Assembly (NCBI GenBank): GCA_009746045.1
Contig: RPFO01000276.1
Span: forward strand, 3,692,193 to 3,756,192
From: Mesostigma viride
Lineage: Eukaryota; Streptophyta; Mesostigmatophyceae; Mesostigmatales; Mesostigmataceae
Length of the DNA: 64,000 nucleotides
Direction of reading: 5' to 3'
Both the position numbers and the translations under genes were made by a program. Numbering within the stretch: the first letter of the stretch is position 1; the number at the start of each line of letters is the position of its first letter. The notes below the pieces were generated by a model. That model ran no database searches. It saw nothing but the letters and a program-made list of their open reading frames with translations, and had not been told where the DNA came from. Shown here one piece after another: positions 32,785-43,023 of the stretch.

Positions 32785-33000
32785 TATTGGTATTTCTTAT
32801 TCCGGGGCCCAATGGCCGGCGCCGCGCCAGACTCGCCCGCCTTTGGGCTTTGGGCGTCTTGGAATTTGGCTTTGGGCGTCTTGGAAGTTGGCTTTGGGCG
32901 TTTGCGCTTTTGGATTTCTACACTACACTGGTACTACGTAAAAAAGCACAGACTGGTGCAGCGTAACATCCATACAACGTAAAATTACCGCCGCACATGA
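32785..33000 (+). repeat. Dispersed repeat, about 215 bp (inverted partner at 42030-42252)
   Basis: Contains a CTTTGGGCGTCTTGGA internal repeat followed by a conserved block (ACACTACACTGGTACTACG) and an ATTACCGCCGCACA end. The copy at 42030-42252 is the reverse complement and is near-identical over most of its length. No terminal inverted repeat or TSD was identified. Frames through it look alike in both copies but carry no known motif. Confidence 0.8.
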
Positions 33001-34370
33001 GGCCGGCAGCAATAAACTGGCAGCCAGCAAGAACCGGACAATGGCGTCGGTTGCTGGTATTTCACTTACACTTCACAGACTGCTTTGGAGTTTTGAGCAT
33101 TTCCAGGCTAACCGAACTTAACATATTACCACATACAGCCTAGGAGGCTCCGGCGTAGTTCTTAAGCAGGAGCGTCCCGGCCGTTTCCAATGGCGCATGA
33201 TGCATTCAAGCACCATGTGGCTTTTATCTCGACATTATTGCTCATCGTGTCTACATCTTTCGGCGTGCGGGCTAGCACTGACACGAGTGCGCAAGGCGGT
33301 TCTGATCGTGGGACTTCAATCAAGATCTTACGTAAGCTAATTTTTGTACACAAGCGAGGTTCCGAATGATCCAAGGGACCCGGCCCCTCATTATTCGGCC
33401 GCGGGTTCTTCTTATGCATGATGCTGCTGTGGATTGTCCGTGCCGGTAGTCTCTGTTCTACAGTAATGACGCGAATCCGCGTTGTGCTTGATCATGTAGT
33501 CAGCCCTTCGTGTTCATTACCTGTAAACGTTGATTGTTTCTTGACGCTTCTGAATGAAGAGTGTTAGAATGGAAGTATGGATTACATACCTAATTATGGG
33601 CACCCTTCCTTTATAATTACCTCGTTTAATTTGATACATCCTTTCCCCTATGCGTGTACGAGCTGGTAATCTTTTTCGCCTGCCTTACCCAGCTTTGTTT
33701 TGACGGCGAAATGGCCGCCAAAAGTTATAGGGTATCTTGTTACGGTATTCCCCCGATATTTCCTTCTGAAGTTACCTCGGTATCATGGCCGCGCGGCTGG
33801 CCGGCCCACACCTGCGTACCACTTTTACTCTCTAGAGTAGGTCTTTCACGTACCCCACGTCAATGTTTACATATCATATCGGATTGTATATCTCAGAATT
33901 AAACTAAGCATGCATTGTGCGCACAATGCATATGTGCACCCGCCATGCGAAGGGCGCCTGCAGTACAATTTGCCGGCAATACGTGATCTCATCATGATCG
34001 TGATAAAAGAATGTCGTCTCTATTCAATATTAATTAGTAACATTGTATGATAAGGTTTGAAAGATAACCATGCCGGAGCGCTGAAGATAACGAGGGAATT
34101 ACTAGGTAACCTACTTGCATTTATCTGAGCTGGCTGGGTACCAGATGACATCATGTATATAATGGCCTCGCTGCAAGATTGTGTACGGCCCCAATATTGG
34201 AGCCCTGCCGCCTCTTGAGGAAAAAAAGACAGCTGAATGCGAGATCACCCTGCATGCTCAACTGTTTCACAACCTCAAGACGTGCTCATGGAGCAATACT
34301 ACCATCAGCAAATCCTAACATACATACTAGACATGTGCCAAACATGAATTTTTTTCTGCTGCACGCACAG
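33001..34370. other. No gene recognised
   Basis: AT-richer sequence without supported exons. A frame near 34155-34300 (+) reads smoothly but lacks clear splice signals. Confidence 0.35.
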
Positions 34371-34371
34371 G

Positions 34372-35579
34372 ATCTGCCGGTGGACCTGCGGAGGCTGAGC
34401 GTGCTTCTTCTGCCTCTGCATGGAGCACACTAGTAAATTCAACACAGCAGGGTGATCACGAAGATGATACTCTGCGATCTGTTGATGCTACGAGCACGAG
34501 CTGGCACGCAAACTACTTGCCGGACTCTAAGGTAAATGTCAAGCATATTGCTCATTAAAATATGCCATTGTTAAGTTCATTACCTCCTAACCTGGCCAGT
34601 GACCCTAAGGCCGATACACGCTAACTAGGATACACGCTTACAAGGATGCACGCTAAGGATACACGCTACAGTAAGGATACTTGATAAGGAAACACGGCAA
34701 GGATGCATGCTAAGGATACACGCAAACTGAAGGATGCACGCAAAGGATGCACGCTGAGGATCTATACATGCCATATGCGTTTTAAAACAAACACGCATAC
34801 ATTTACTTGCTGTGAAGATAAACACATACCCACTTGTTAATTAAGCAATGACATCGACACACACATGCGCCTTAAGTCTTTACCACATGGTTTTGCTCAC
34901 ATGACGCTCGGGATCGCTTGGGACCTATTTATGGTAACGTGAGATAGGCCAGCTTTGAGAAAGCGAGGTAGTAAATCTATAACTTGGCGGAGAGGCCGGG
35001 TTTTGAGGAATGTACTACTGTATTAAACTAATTTACATAAAAACCTTGGAAATAAATGTCTTTTTGTGAATGCATGCAGACCCTGACGTCATGGTGGGAG
35101 GTCAAAGCTCCTCTCTTGGTGTTCGGGAAGATGCCCGGACCTGCATTGATGACTTGACAGGTGAATCGTGATGTATGTTTTATACACATGAATAACAACC
35201 TAACAATGTTGTTGATTTGCTCGCATTTGATTGTAGTATCATTTAAGTTTTTGTAAGTTGTTCTCTACCTGAACTACATGCCGGATTGCTTTTTTGTACA
35301 TGGCCATATATTTTTGCTCACAGGAAATCACACACAAATTGTCCAATACACATGACCATGCACCCACACATGATGTCGATCGGTATACTTTTTTTTGTTA
35401 ATTTACCTAAGTCAAGAATGGCACACACATACGCCTAGCAGAATGCGGGTTTATTACCAGGGGCGTGTTTGGCATCTTCCCAAGTCCGATAATATCTTCT
35501 TGTCTTCCTTTGTATGCATGCAGGCCGTGACCTAGAGGTAGAAGGAGCAGGTATACCGGGAAGACACCGCCACACCTGA
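34372..35579 (+). CDS. Possible spliced gene fragment, unknown
   Basis: An acceptor-like CACGCACAG precedes an open segment from about 34372 that ends AAG|GTAAAT near 34530. A second segment (about 35081-35160) lies between TGCATGCAG and ACAG|GTGAAT, and a third starts after TGCATGCAG near 35524. The first segment is polar and acidic (Ser, Glu, Asp-rich). Phases do not agree for all joins: joining segments 1 and 2 in phase reaches a TGA inside segment 2. No family is recognisable. It could be a real small gene, a decayed gene or chance. Confidence 0.22.
34615..34765. repeat. AAGGATACACGCT-type short tandem repeat
   Basis: Degenerate 10-20 bp units with the core AAGGATRCACGCT. Confidence 0.8.
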
Positions 35580-36880
35580 CGTGGGACGAACGAGCGCGAC
35601 CTGTGCGACATCCTCCTGTGGCTCAAGTGCTGAAGAAGAGTTGCTCGCGGTTGTGTTAACCCATTAACGATACCGGTACAGATGTCCAGCACTAAAGGGC
35701 CTCTATGGAGCTTTTATTGAGAAAAACGTGGCAACTTGCACAGCGATGGAGTGTAGGGTAGAGGGTTGTAGACCCGCCCTGCGCACGCCTGTGAGGGTGC
35801 TCCGGTATGTAGTGTGCATCCTTTGTGTGTGTTATCATTAGTTGGCCTACTCACTACCAAGTGGGAGTGTAATTGTTCGTGGTGGGAGTCCTGCCTTGGA
35901 TGCCGTCCGCCCCGGCAAGCCCGTCCTCCAGGCAGTCAGGGGAACCACCATTGGGGGGAGGTGGCTCAATTGATGGAGGTGGTAAGCCCCTGCACCGATT
36001 GGCTAGTCGGTCGAATCCCACCAGATGATGTAACTCTCACTGCGTAATGGGGAGCTAATTGGTGGTGGCATAGTCATGGGATGCGTAGGTCTACTTCATG
36101 ATTACCCGCTATCTTACTTTGTTTTTATCGTGGTCCTCTCTACTGCTGCAAGGGGCTCCCTACCTGTTGGGGGCGGGGGGGGGCAGGTTATCATTTGTTA
36201 GTTATATACGCCGTCTCTCAGTGGTGTTACGTCCGTTCGATATGGACTTGCCTACAGAGGGTGGTACTGACGTGTTGATCGGGAGTTCCGGTTGAGCCTG
36301 TGATACATTATTTTTCAATTTGCGTTTCAATTTGCGGTGGTTGATCAAGCATGACTATATGGTTGTCTCCTTGATATGCTGTATAGTTTTCGGAAGACAC
36401 CGACGCACGGCTGACACGCATGGTTGACACTATACGTACCAACTTGATTATTTGGGTGGTTATGCCCTTTCATACGGCTTCACGTTGCATGGCTTTACAT
36501 TTCCCTTCCTTATTTAAGTGAATGACATGGGGAGACATGCTTTAGGACTTGGTGCACTTTGCCTGAGCAAGGTGTGACAATTAATTCACCGCTATAAATG
36601 TGAATGGACCTGTGAATGGACCAAGTTCGTCGAAACGGGGAAATAACGTTACTTGATACTAGATTTAGGGAGGTCCTGTGTTCGTAACTTGCTGGTAGCT
36701 AAGTTGTGGTTTCTCATTTTCGGTGTTGTCCGTGGAATCTCATATTTGGGCAGCTAGCCCCATGCACGTTGAGCGCTTACTGACAACAATACAAGATTTA
36801 GACGCGTAGGGGGGCAAGAATCAATTGTGCGTCGGCACGGTAGCTTGCATCATTCACGATTTGTGCGTTTTAATCGAAGG
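35580..36880. other. No protein gene recognised
   Basis: Apart from the tRNA-like element at 35955-36030, I see only spacer. A TGGTTGTCTCCTTGATAT block at 36361 matches the end of the 5690-5865 dispersed repeat. Confidence 0.35.
35955..36030 (+). ncRNA. tRNA-like Pol III promoter (possible tRNA-derived SINE head)
   Basis: An A-box-like TGGCTCAATTG (35962-35972) and a B-box-like GGTCGAATCC (36009-36018) are spaced 47 nt start to start, close to tRNA spacing. A GGTG...CACC stem can form between them. The anticodon and T arms are imperfect, so I do not call a functional tRNA. A SINE head or decayed tRNA pseudogene is more likely. Confidence 0.35.
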
Positions 36881-36914
36881 GCATCTACTTAGTTCGGCAG
36901 AGCAACGGGGGTTG

Positions 36915-37030
36915 TTTAGTTAGTAGTTAGTTAGTACTTACTTAGTTAAAATAGTTAGTCAGTTAGTGAGCTAGTGAGCTAGTTAGAACTTGATAGGTAG
37001 GTCAGGTAGGTAGGTAATTAATTAATTAAC
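36915..37030. repeat. TTAG/TAGG-type short repeats
   Basis: Runs of TTAGT and GTAGGTAGG next to an AATTAATTAA tail belonging to the retroposon unit at 37016-37076. Confidence 0.7.
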
Positions 37031-37076
37031 TAATTAGACTCGTGCTCCCGTTGGGGAGTCACGGAGCCCGAACTGC
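37016..37076 (-). mobile_element. Retroposon 3'-end unit (hairpin plus tail), minus strand
   Basis: Read on the minus strand it is GCTCCGTGACTCCCCAACGG, then GAGCACGAGTCTAATTA and a TTAA tail. It nearly matches 5171-5222. Its 5' limit and TSD are unclear. Confidence 0.6.
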
Positions 37077-37144
37077 CTTTCATCCCTTTGTTTGCACAAC
37101 AGGAAGGAAGGTCATAGACCCCCTTTCTCCTTCATGCTAGAGGC

Positions 37145-37214
37145 ATGCCACAGCTGCGTGACTCCCAAACGGGAGCACGAGTCTAATTAATTAATTAATT
37201 AATGCCACAGCTGC
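37145..37214 (+). mobile_element. 44-bp retroposon insertion with perfect 13-bp TSD
   Basis: A 13-bp direct repeat ATGCCACAGCTGC (37145-37157 and 37202-37214) flanks just 44 bp (37158-37201). The insert is the 3' hairpin (core CTCCCAAACGGGAG) and a TTAA tail. It is the shortest clear product of the same retroposition process seen at 37016-37076 and 5171-5222. Confidence 0.85.
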
Positions 37215-37404
37215 AATCGGACACGCTAAACGATCCTGCAAGATATGTGGGTGCAATGAGACCCATGTGAGCTTATCATAACAAGGAGCGTGGGCAAGTA
37301 ATGTGAGCATAGCCAAGACGTAGCATCATTAGATGTACAAGGGAATATTTAATAGCTATCCAGTGATGTGCGTGGAGGAATAACGGCGAACATGAAATGA
37401 AGGA

Positions 37405-37562
37405 ACATATACCCCACAACCAGGAACGTGCATCCCACAACCAGGAACGAGTATCCCACAACCAGGAACGTGTTTCCCACCACCAGGAACAAGTATCACA
37501 TAACCAGGAACGACTATCCCACAACTAGGAACGTGTATCCCACAACCAGGAACAAGTATCCT
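37405..37562. repeat. Minisatellite CCCACAACCAGGAACGTGTAT (about 22-25 bp)
   Basis: About six units. The same family forms the longer array at 41098-41523. Confidence 0.9.
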
Positions 37563-38580
37563 CTGCCGGCAGTGCCACCCCATGCAAGACCCCACAAGCC
37601 ATCCTTGCGTCAAGGGGACATGCAGTCATCACAAGGAGCGGTAACTGCCGGCAGTGCCACGCCATGCAAGACCCTACAAGCCGTCCTTGCATAAAGGGGA
37701 CATGCAGTCATCACAAGGAGTGGTAACTGCCGGCAGTGCCACCCCATGCAAGAAGACACAAGCCGGGGACATGCAGTCATCACAAGGAGTGGTAACTGCC
37801 GGCAGTGCCACGCCATGCAAGACCCCACAAGCCATCCTTGCGTCAAGGGGACATGCAGTCATCACAAGGAGCGGTAACTGCCGGCAGTTCCACGCCATGC
37901 AAGACCCCACAAGCCATCCTTGCGTCAAGGGGACATGCAGTCATCACAAGGAGCGGTAACTGCCGGCAGTTCCACGCCATGCAAGACCCTACAAGCCGTC
38001 CTTGCATAAAGGGGACATGCAGTCATCACAAGGAGTGGTAACTGCCGGCAGTGCCACCCCGGCCATGCAAGACCCCACAAGCCATCCTGGCGTTTTGATG
38101 AGTAGTGTAGTTAGGCTTTTCTAGATAGAGTTAGGATAGTTCGATCACGCGGCTTCCTCCACCCCATCCATCATGAAATATGTGCTACATGACCTCCCCA
38201 CGGAGGCATGTTATAATTTAATTTTAATTTTTTTTTAATCCTTGCGTCAAGGGGACATGCAGTCATCACAAGGAGTGGTAACTGCCGGCAGTGCCACCCC
38301 ATGCAAGAAGACACAAGCCGGGGACATGCAGTCATCACAAGGAGTGGTAACTGCCGGCAGTGCCACGCCATGCAAGACCCCACAAGCCATCCTTGCATAA
38401 AGGGGACATGCAGTCATCACAAGGAGTGGTAACTGCCGGCAGTGCCACCCCATGCAAGAACACACAAGCCGGGGACATGCAGTCATCAAGGAGTGGTAAC
38501 TGCCGGCAGTGCTACCCCATGCAAGAACCCACAAGCCAGCCATGCAATCATCACAGGGAGTGGTAACTGCCGGCAGTGCG
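37563..38580. repeat. Minisatellite, about 80-bp unit with GTAACTGCCGGCAGTGCCAC
   Basis: About eleven units. Each holds the palindromic ACTGCCGGCAGT core, a CCATGCAAGACCCCACAAGCC stretch and GACATGCAGTCATCACAAGG. Some units lack the middle part. It is interrupted at 38089-38237 by a LINE 3' fragment. Confidence 0.92.
38084..38242 (+). mobile_element. LINE 3' fragment inserted in minisatellite
   Basis: 149 bp (38089-38237) matching the 3' ends of the elements at 39157-40655 and 58059-58559. It carries the hairpin CCTCC-CCAC-GGAGG and an AATTTAATTTT tail, with a short direct repeat ATCCT on each side. The interrupted array unit continues on both sides. Confidence 0.8.
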
Positions 38581-38795
38581 CGGCCCTAACGTTAATTCCC
38601 ACACCCCCTCTGCTAACGTTAGTTTCCACACCCCTCTTCTAACGTTAGTTTCCACACCCCTCTGCTAACGTTAGTGCCCACCCCCTCGGCTAACGTTAAT
38701 TCCCACACACCCTCTGTTAACGTAAGGTCCCACACCCGTCTGCTAACGTAAGTACGTGCCCCTCCCCCCTCTACTATCGTTAATTCCCTCCCCCC

Positions 38796-39087
38796 TTTAC
38801 TAACGGCCCCGGGCAGCCTCCTGGTTTGTCTGTAATATGGAGGCAGATGGTACGCAAGGATAGATGGCAAGTAGTGATGAAGGATCTACCACCCCCAAGC
38901 CTGTGGGGGCTCCGCGTGTGACCAAGTATGGCATTCATAGCGATTCGGGCCGCGGTGCCCACACCCCTGTAACTAGGACCTAGATAGCTTACACCATCCA
39001 TTCCATCCCATGTTCCCCTCCCACTGAGGACTTATGCTCACGTGACGCAGTCACGTGTCTATTAATTAATAAATTAATTTACTAACG
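38796..39087 (+). mobile_element. 272-bp retroposon with 10-bp TSD, different 3' hairpin
   Basis: The TSD TTTACTAACG (38796-38805 and 39078-39087) bounds 38806-39077. The insert ends in a CACGTGAC-GCA-GTCACGTG hairpin and an ATTAATTAATAA tail. The hairpin differs from the CTCC/GGAG type, so it is probably a separate family or SINE. It has no coding capacity. Confidence 0.8.
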
Positions 39088-39238
39088 TTAGTCCACAGCC
39101 CCCTCTGCTAACGTAAGTGCCCTCCCCCCCTGTTATCGTTAATGCCCACCCCCCTTAAAAAATTAAATTAAATTAAATTATAACATGCCTCCGTGGGGAG
39201 ATCATGTAGCACATATTCCGTGATGGATGGGGTGGAGG

Positions 39239-40487
39239 AAGCCGCCTGGCTGCTGAGCTCCCCACCATCCCCACCGCCACCGCCACCCTCCTCGCCTCCA
39301 CCCCCCCCCCCTCCGCCTCCACCGACTCCATCACCGCCCAGCTCCGCGACATTGACCAACGTCTTAAGGATAATGCCATCGCTATCGAGGTCCTGCAGAA
39401 CACCGCGGGCCTCACCGCCCAGGCGGTGAAGGACATTGCCGCCAAGCCAACCTCTGCTGGCCTGGCCGGCGATGCTCCTCCCATCACGACCTGGGCGGAC
39501 ATGCTTAAGCAGCACACCACCTCCACCACCTCCGCCGTCGCAGCCCAGCTCCAGCGGCAGACGCTTGACCTCCGCGAGGAGGCCGAGCTTGCCAAGCGCA
39601 GCCTTAACGTCATTGTCAAGAACCTCGACATGGAGGAAGGTGAGAATTCCGAGAAGCTTGCACGTGCGTTTGAGAGAGAAATTCTTAGTCGCATGGGCCT
39701 TACTGGTGAGATCGACCTGGTCGCCCACCGCCTTCCCCGCGCGCGGGGTAAGGCAGGGCCGCCCCCGCTCCTTCTCACCTTTAAGACCCCGGCGGACAAG
39801 ATTTCTTTTCTCCGACGCCGCAAGCGGCTCGAGAAGACTCTCTTCACCCTTGACGACGACTTGACCCTGGCGCAGCAACAACGGCGACGGGAGCTATGGC
39901 CCACCTACCTCCAGCTCCGGAAGACCAAGGCGGGGCAGCCGGTGTACTGGAAGGGGGCGGCCATCTACGTCGGCCACAAGCCCTGGCAGGCGACCCCCGC
40001 GGCCCCAACGACTCCAGACGCCCCAGCTTAGGGGAATACAGCAGTAGTAGTGTAGAATAGATAGACCGTGGCCATGCACATGTACGCCTCCTAGAGGCAC
40101 TATCCTAGCTAAGCCACACGCTTTATTTAATCATGTACATGTGTGCCTATGATGTGCCACACTCCAGATGATGCCTAGCTTTATTTAGCTATGTTGTGCC
40201 CATGCAGGGAGTAACTCTCTGCTGAGACGCCATGCCCTAGCCTTTTTGTATAGCTCTGCTGATCTTCCCCCCCATGACAGGCTCCCCCTTCGCTGGGCAT
40301 AGCTTGAAGATCATGGGGATGCAAGTGCCCTGGTGCACCTAGAGCAAGGGTCCTTTACATCCCCACCCTTGCAGGAAGTAGCTTAGGATGTATGATAGGC
40401 CATATGCCCCCTCTCAAGGGCTATGTGCTACATATACTCCCAACGGAGTTATGTTACAATTCAATTCAATTCAATTCAAGCCGCCTG
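39239..40487 (+). mobile_element. LINE fragment with ORF1, nested, 10-bp TSD
   Basis: The TSD AAGCCGCCTG (39239-39248 and 40478-40487) bounds 1229 bp (39249-40477). It contains an ORF1-like frame, a 3' UTR related to the retroposon at 16139-16643, a hairpin ACTCC-CAAC-GGAGT and an AATTC tail. Removing it restores a continuous copy of the outer minus-strand LINE. Confidence 0.87.
39249..40031 (+). CDS. LINE ORF1-like protein, 5'-truncated
   Basis: The frame is open from the insertion junction to TAG at 40029-40031, about 260 residues. A Pro/Thr/Ala-rich start is followed by a helical, probably coiled-coil segment (AQLRDIDQRLKDNA and similar). Next comes a domain with VIVKNLDMEEG, DLVAHRLPR, a PLLLTFKTPADK strand and DDLTLAQQQRRR. 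This order resembles L1 ORF1p-type RNA-binding domains (RRM-like plus C-terminal domain), which coat element RNA. The true start is lost by 5' truncation. A neighbouring Pro-rich frame from 39193 is a shadow. Confidence 0.65.
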   Translation, partial: AAELPTIPTATATLLASTPPPSASTDSITAQLRDIDQRLKDNAIAIEVLQNTAGLTAQAVKDIAAKPTSAGLAGDAPPITTWADMLKQHTTSTTSAVAAQLQRQTLDLREEAELAKRSLNVIVKNLDMEEGENSEKLARAFEREILSRMGLTGEIDLVAHRLPRARGKAGPPPLLLTFKTPADKISFLRRRKRLEKTLFTLDDDLTLAQQQRRRELWPTYLQLRKTKAGQPVYWKGAAIYVGHKPWQATPAAPTTPDAPA

Positions 40488-40532
40488 ATCGAACTATCCT
40501 AACTCTAAGCTATCTAGAAAATACTAACTACA

Positions 40533-40655
40533 CTACTCATCAAAACGCCTCCTCCGCTTGGGGGGAGGGGGCTTGCCCACAGGGTCGGGCGTGTGCGCCT
40601 TGACAATCTTCTTCCGCCGTGTCTTGTCCTGCATGGCAGTCCAAGACGGGAGAGT
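40533..40655 (-). CDS. LINE ORF2 C-terminus fragment
   Basis: About 40 codons ending in RFDE and TAG. It includes MQDKTRRKKIVKAHTPDP and a Pro/Lys/Arg-rich end that closely matches the fragment at 58203-58559. It is the extreme C-terminus only and not functional. Confidence 0.7.
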   Translation of the reverse strand, partial: TLPSWTAMQDKTRRKKIVKAHTPDPVGKPPPPKRRRRFDE

Positions 40656-41097
40656 CCCACCCCCCTTCACTAACGTTATTCCCCAGCCCCCTCTGCTAAC
40701 GTTAGTGCCCGCACCCCTTTACAAACTTTAGTGCTCGTGCCCCTCTGCTAACGTTAGTGCCCGTGCTCCTTTATTAACGTTAGTGCCCCCCCCCTCCCCC
40801 CCCCTCTGCTAACGTTAGTGCCCGTGCCCCTTCACTAACGTTATTCCCCAGCCCCCTCTGCTAACGTAAGTGCCCGCGCCCCTTTACAAACTTTAGTGCT
40901 CGTGCCCCTCTGCTAACGTTAGTGCCCGTGCTCCTTTACTAACGTTAGTGCCCAGCCCCCTCTGCTAACGTTAGTGCCCGTGCCCCTTCACTAACGTTAG
41001 CGCCCGTGCCCCTTCACTAACGTTAGTGCCCGTGCCCCTCTGCTAACGTTATTCCCCAGCCCCCTCTGCTATCGCTAATGCCCGTGCCCCTTTATAT

Positions 41098-41523
41098 TTG
41101 GACCAGGAACACATCCCACAACTAGGCTCGACTATCCCACAACCAGGAACCCATCCCACAACCAGGAACGAGTATCCCACAACTGAACTAGGAACGTGTA
41201 TCCCACAACCAAGAACAAGTATCCTACAACCAGGAACGTGCATCCCACAACCAGGAACGTGCATCCCACAACCAGGAACGACTATCCCACAACTAGGAAC
41301 GTGTATCCCACAACCAGGAACAAGTATCCTACAACCAGGAACGTGTTTCCCACAACCAGGAACATGTATCCCACAACCACGAACGAATTTCCCACCACCA
41401 GGAACAAGTATCCCACAACCAGGAACACATCCCACAACCAGGAAAGTGCATCCCACAACCAGGAACAAGTATCCCAAAACAAGGAACACATCCCACAACC
41501 AGGAACGTGTATCCCACAACTAG
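41098..41523. repeat. Minisatellite CCCACAACCAGGAACGTGTAT, second array
   Basis: About 18 units of 20-25 bp, the same family as 37405-37562. Long Pro/Thr/Gln or Gly/Cys/Val frames across it are artefacts. Confidence 0.93.
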
Positions 41524-42029
41524 TCGCGCAGTCGGTCTGAATGACTGGCATTATAACGAGCGTCATATTCGTCTCCGGCTTGGCAGTGCCGTCATCCTGC
41601 ATACAAAAAGCACATTGGAGCCAGCACTTTCCCGCGGGTTGTAGCCGATATTCCTCCATGCAGCGATATTCACCAATGCGCTATCAATAAACAAGTCGAC
41701 ACCATCCGGGTATGTAAAAAAAGCACGCTGCTGGCCACGACGGTCACGGCGATGATGAACGACAATAACAAGAACGCCTAATAGCAGGCGTCATACAAAC
41801 TAGAACAGACTGGAACAACTACTTACCCGGTCGTCTGTGATCTTGACACAGAGCCTGGTTTACAAGGAAGCGAGGGAAACCGGCCACTATGAGCACCCCT
41901 ACTTAACCCACATAATGAAGGTTAGGAATCCTCCCCATCATGCTAACCGTAGACTCGGTGAAACGCCCCATGCTACAAATACGATAGCCCAGCAACGACT
42001 ACTTGCGGCCATCACCTTGTCCAGTTCTG
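41524..42029. other. No gene recognised
   Basis: Unique sequence between the minisatellite and the dispersed repeat. No supported exon. Confidence 0.35.
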
Positions 42030-42252
42030 GCTGGCTGTGCGGCGGTAATTTTACCAAGTTTAAAAATGTTACGCCGCACCAGTCTGTGCTTTTTTACGTA
42101 GTACCAGTGTAGTGTAGAAATCTGCCAAAAGAGCAAACGCCCAAAGCCAACTTCCAAGACGCCCAAAGCCAAATTCCAAGACGCCCAAAGCCCAAAGGCG
42201 GGCGAGTCTGGCGCGGCGCCGGCCATTGGGCCCCGGAATAAGAAATACCGTT
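42030..42252 (-). repeat. Dispersed repeat, minus-strand copy of 32785-33000
   Basis: Reverse complement of the 32785-33000 element with a few changes (for example an extra CAG after the TTTTGG block). It is followed at 42398 by GTGCGGCGTGGG and a CAA run. Confidence 0.8.
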
Positions 42253-43023
42253 TGTCCATTGTCCAGTACCCTCGTGTTCGTTATGGCAAAAAAAAAAAAA
42301 AATTCGGCAACATGCATACGAAATGTGCTTATTTTCTACGGCTGTCCGGTCTCCGACTGTTTCAGATCTCGATGATGGCAATCAGAATCTGCACTGTGCG
42401 GCGTGGGCAACAACAACAACAACAACAGAAGCTGCACGTCACATGCCAAGGAATTGGCCCAATTTGAGCGGCACGGACCAAAATCTGATACGCGCAAGGC
42501 GCAACCCCGAAAATTAATAAATTAGCCGAAAATGTGCTTTTTTTCCTACGGTAGTCCGGTCTCTCACCAACAGTTTCATCTCGAATGATCGCAAAATCTC
42601 ATTGCGCGAAAAAGTTGAAGCCGGAGTCCTGGTGGACTCCGCGAATGGAGTGTCGTAGAGTCTCGTCTCGTTGGTAAGAGGGTTTGGTAAGTTACAACCT
42701 GGTTACAACATAAAGAATCCTGAGCAGAGTCAGAGCCTTTCCACATATGGTGACGAATTAGTGCGAATTAGGAGGACTCGGATTGGTCCGGACCGCAGTT
42801 CCAGGCTCGAGGTCTAATTCGGCGCGGCGAATTAGAATGAATTAGCGGTGAATTAGTCGGGACGGGGTTTCCACATTCAGTTCCGATCCAACGGCGGCGA
42901 ACAAGTTCCCGCCTTTTTGTGTGCATCATGGCACGTGCTTGACCCTAAAAGTGAAAACTGCACCCCGTCGCCCAGCATTACACGCCATAACCATCTGGCA
43001 TCGCTGTGATTTTAAGCCTTGCA

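Larger units (their letters stand above)
39145..40667 (-). mobile_element. LINE fragment (minus strand) with 12-bp TSD, interrupted by a second LINE
   Basis: The TSD CCCACCCCCCTT (39145-39156 and 40656-40667) bounds an element whose own sequence is 40655-40478 plus 39248-39157. The 3' end carries a CTCC-CCAC-GGAG hairpin and an AATTTAATTTAATTT tail. It encodes the end of an ORF2 protein. An unrelated-strand LINE (39249-40477) sits inside it. Confidence 0.85.
38581..41095. repeat. TAACGTTAGTGCCC minisatellite, interrupted
   Basis: Degenerate units of about 25-28 bp, each with TAACGTTA and a C-rich spacer. Visible parts are 38581-38805, 39078-39156 and 40656-41095. The gaps are retroposon insertions at 38806-39077 and 39157-40655. 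TAACGTTA is a perfect palindrome repeated in most units. Confidence 0.9.

Noticed and set aside
37563-38580. CRISPR-like array
   Set aside because: The whole unit including the would-be spacers is repeated, there are no cas genes, and the genome is eukaryotic.
40388-40603. Plus-strand small ORF over the LINE tail
   Set aside because: Spans a retroposon tail and the antisense of the outer LINE; no coding evidence.
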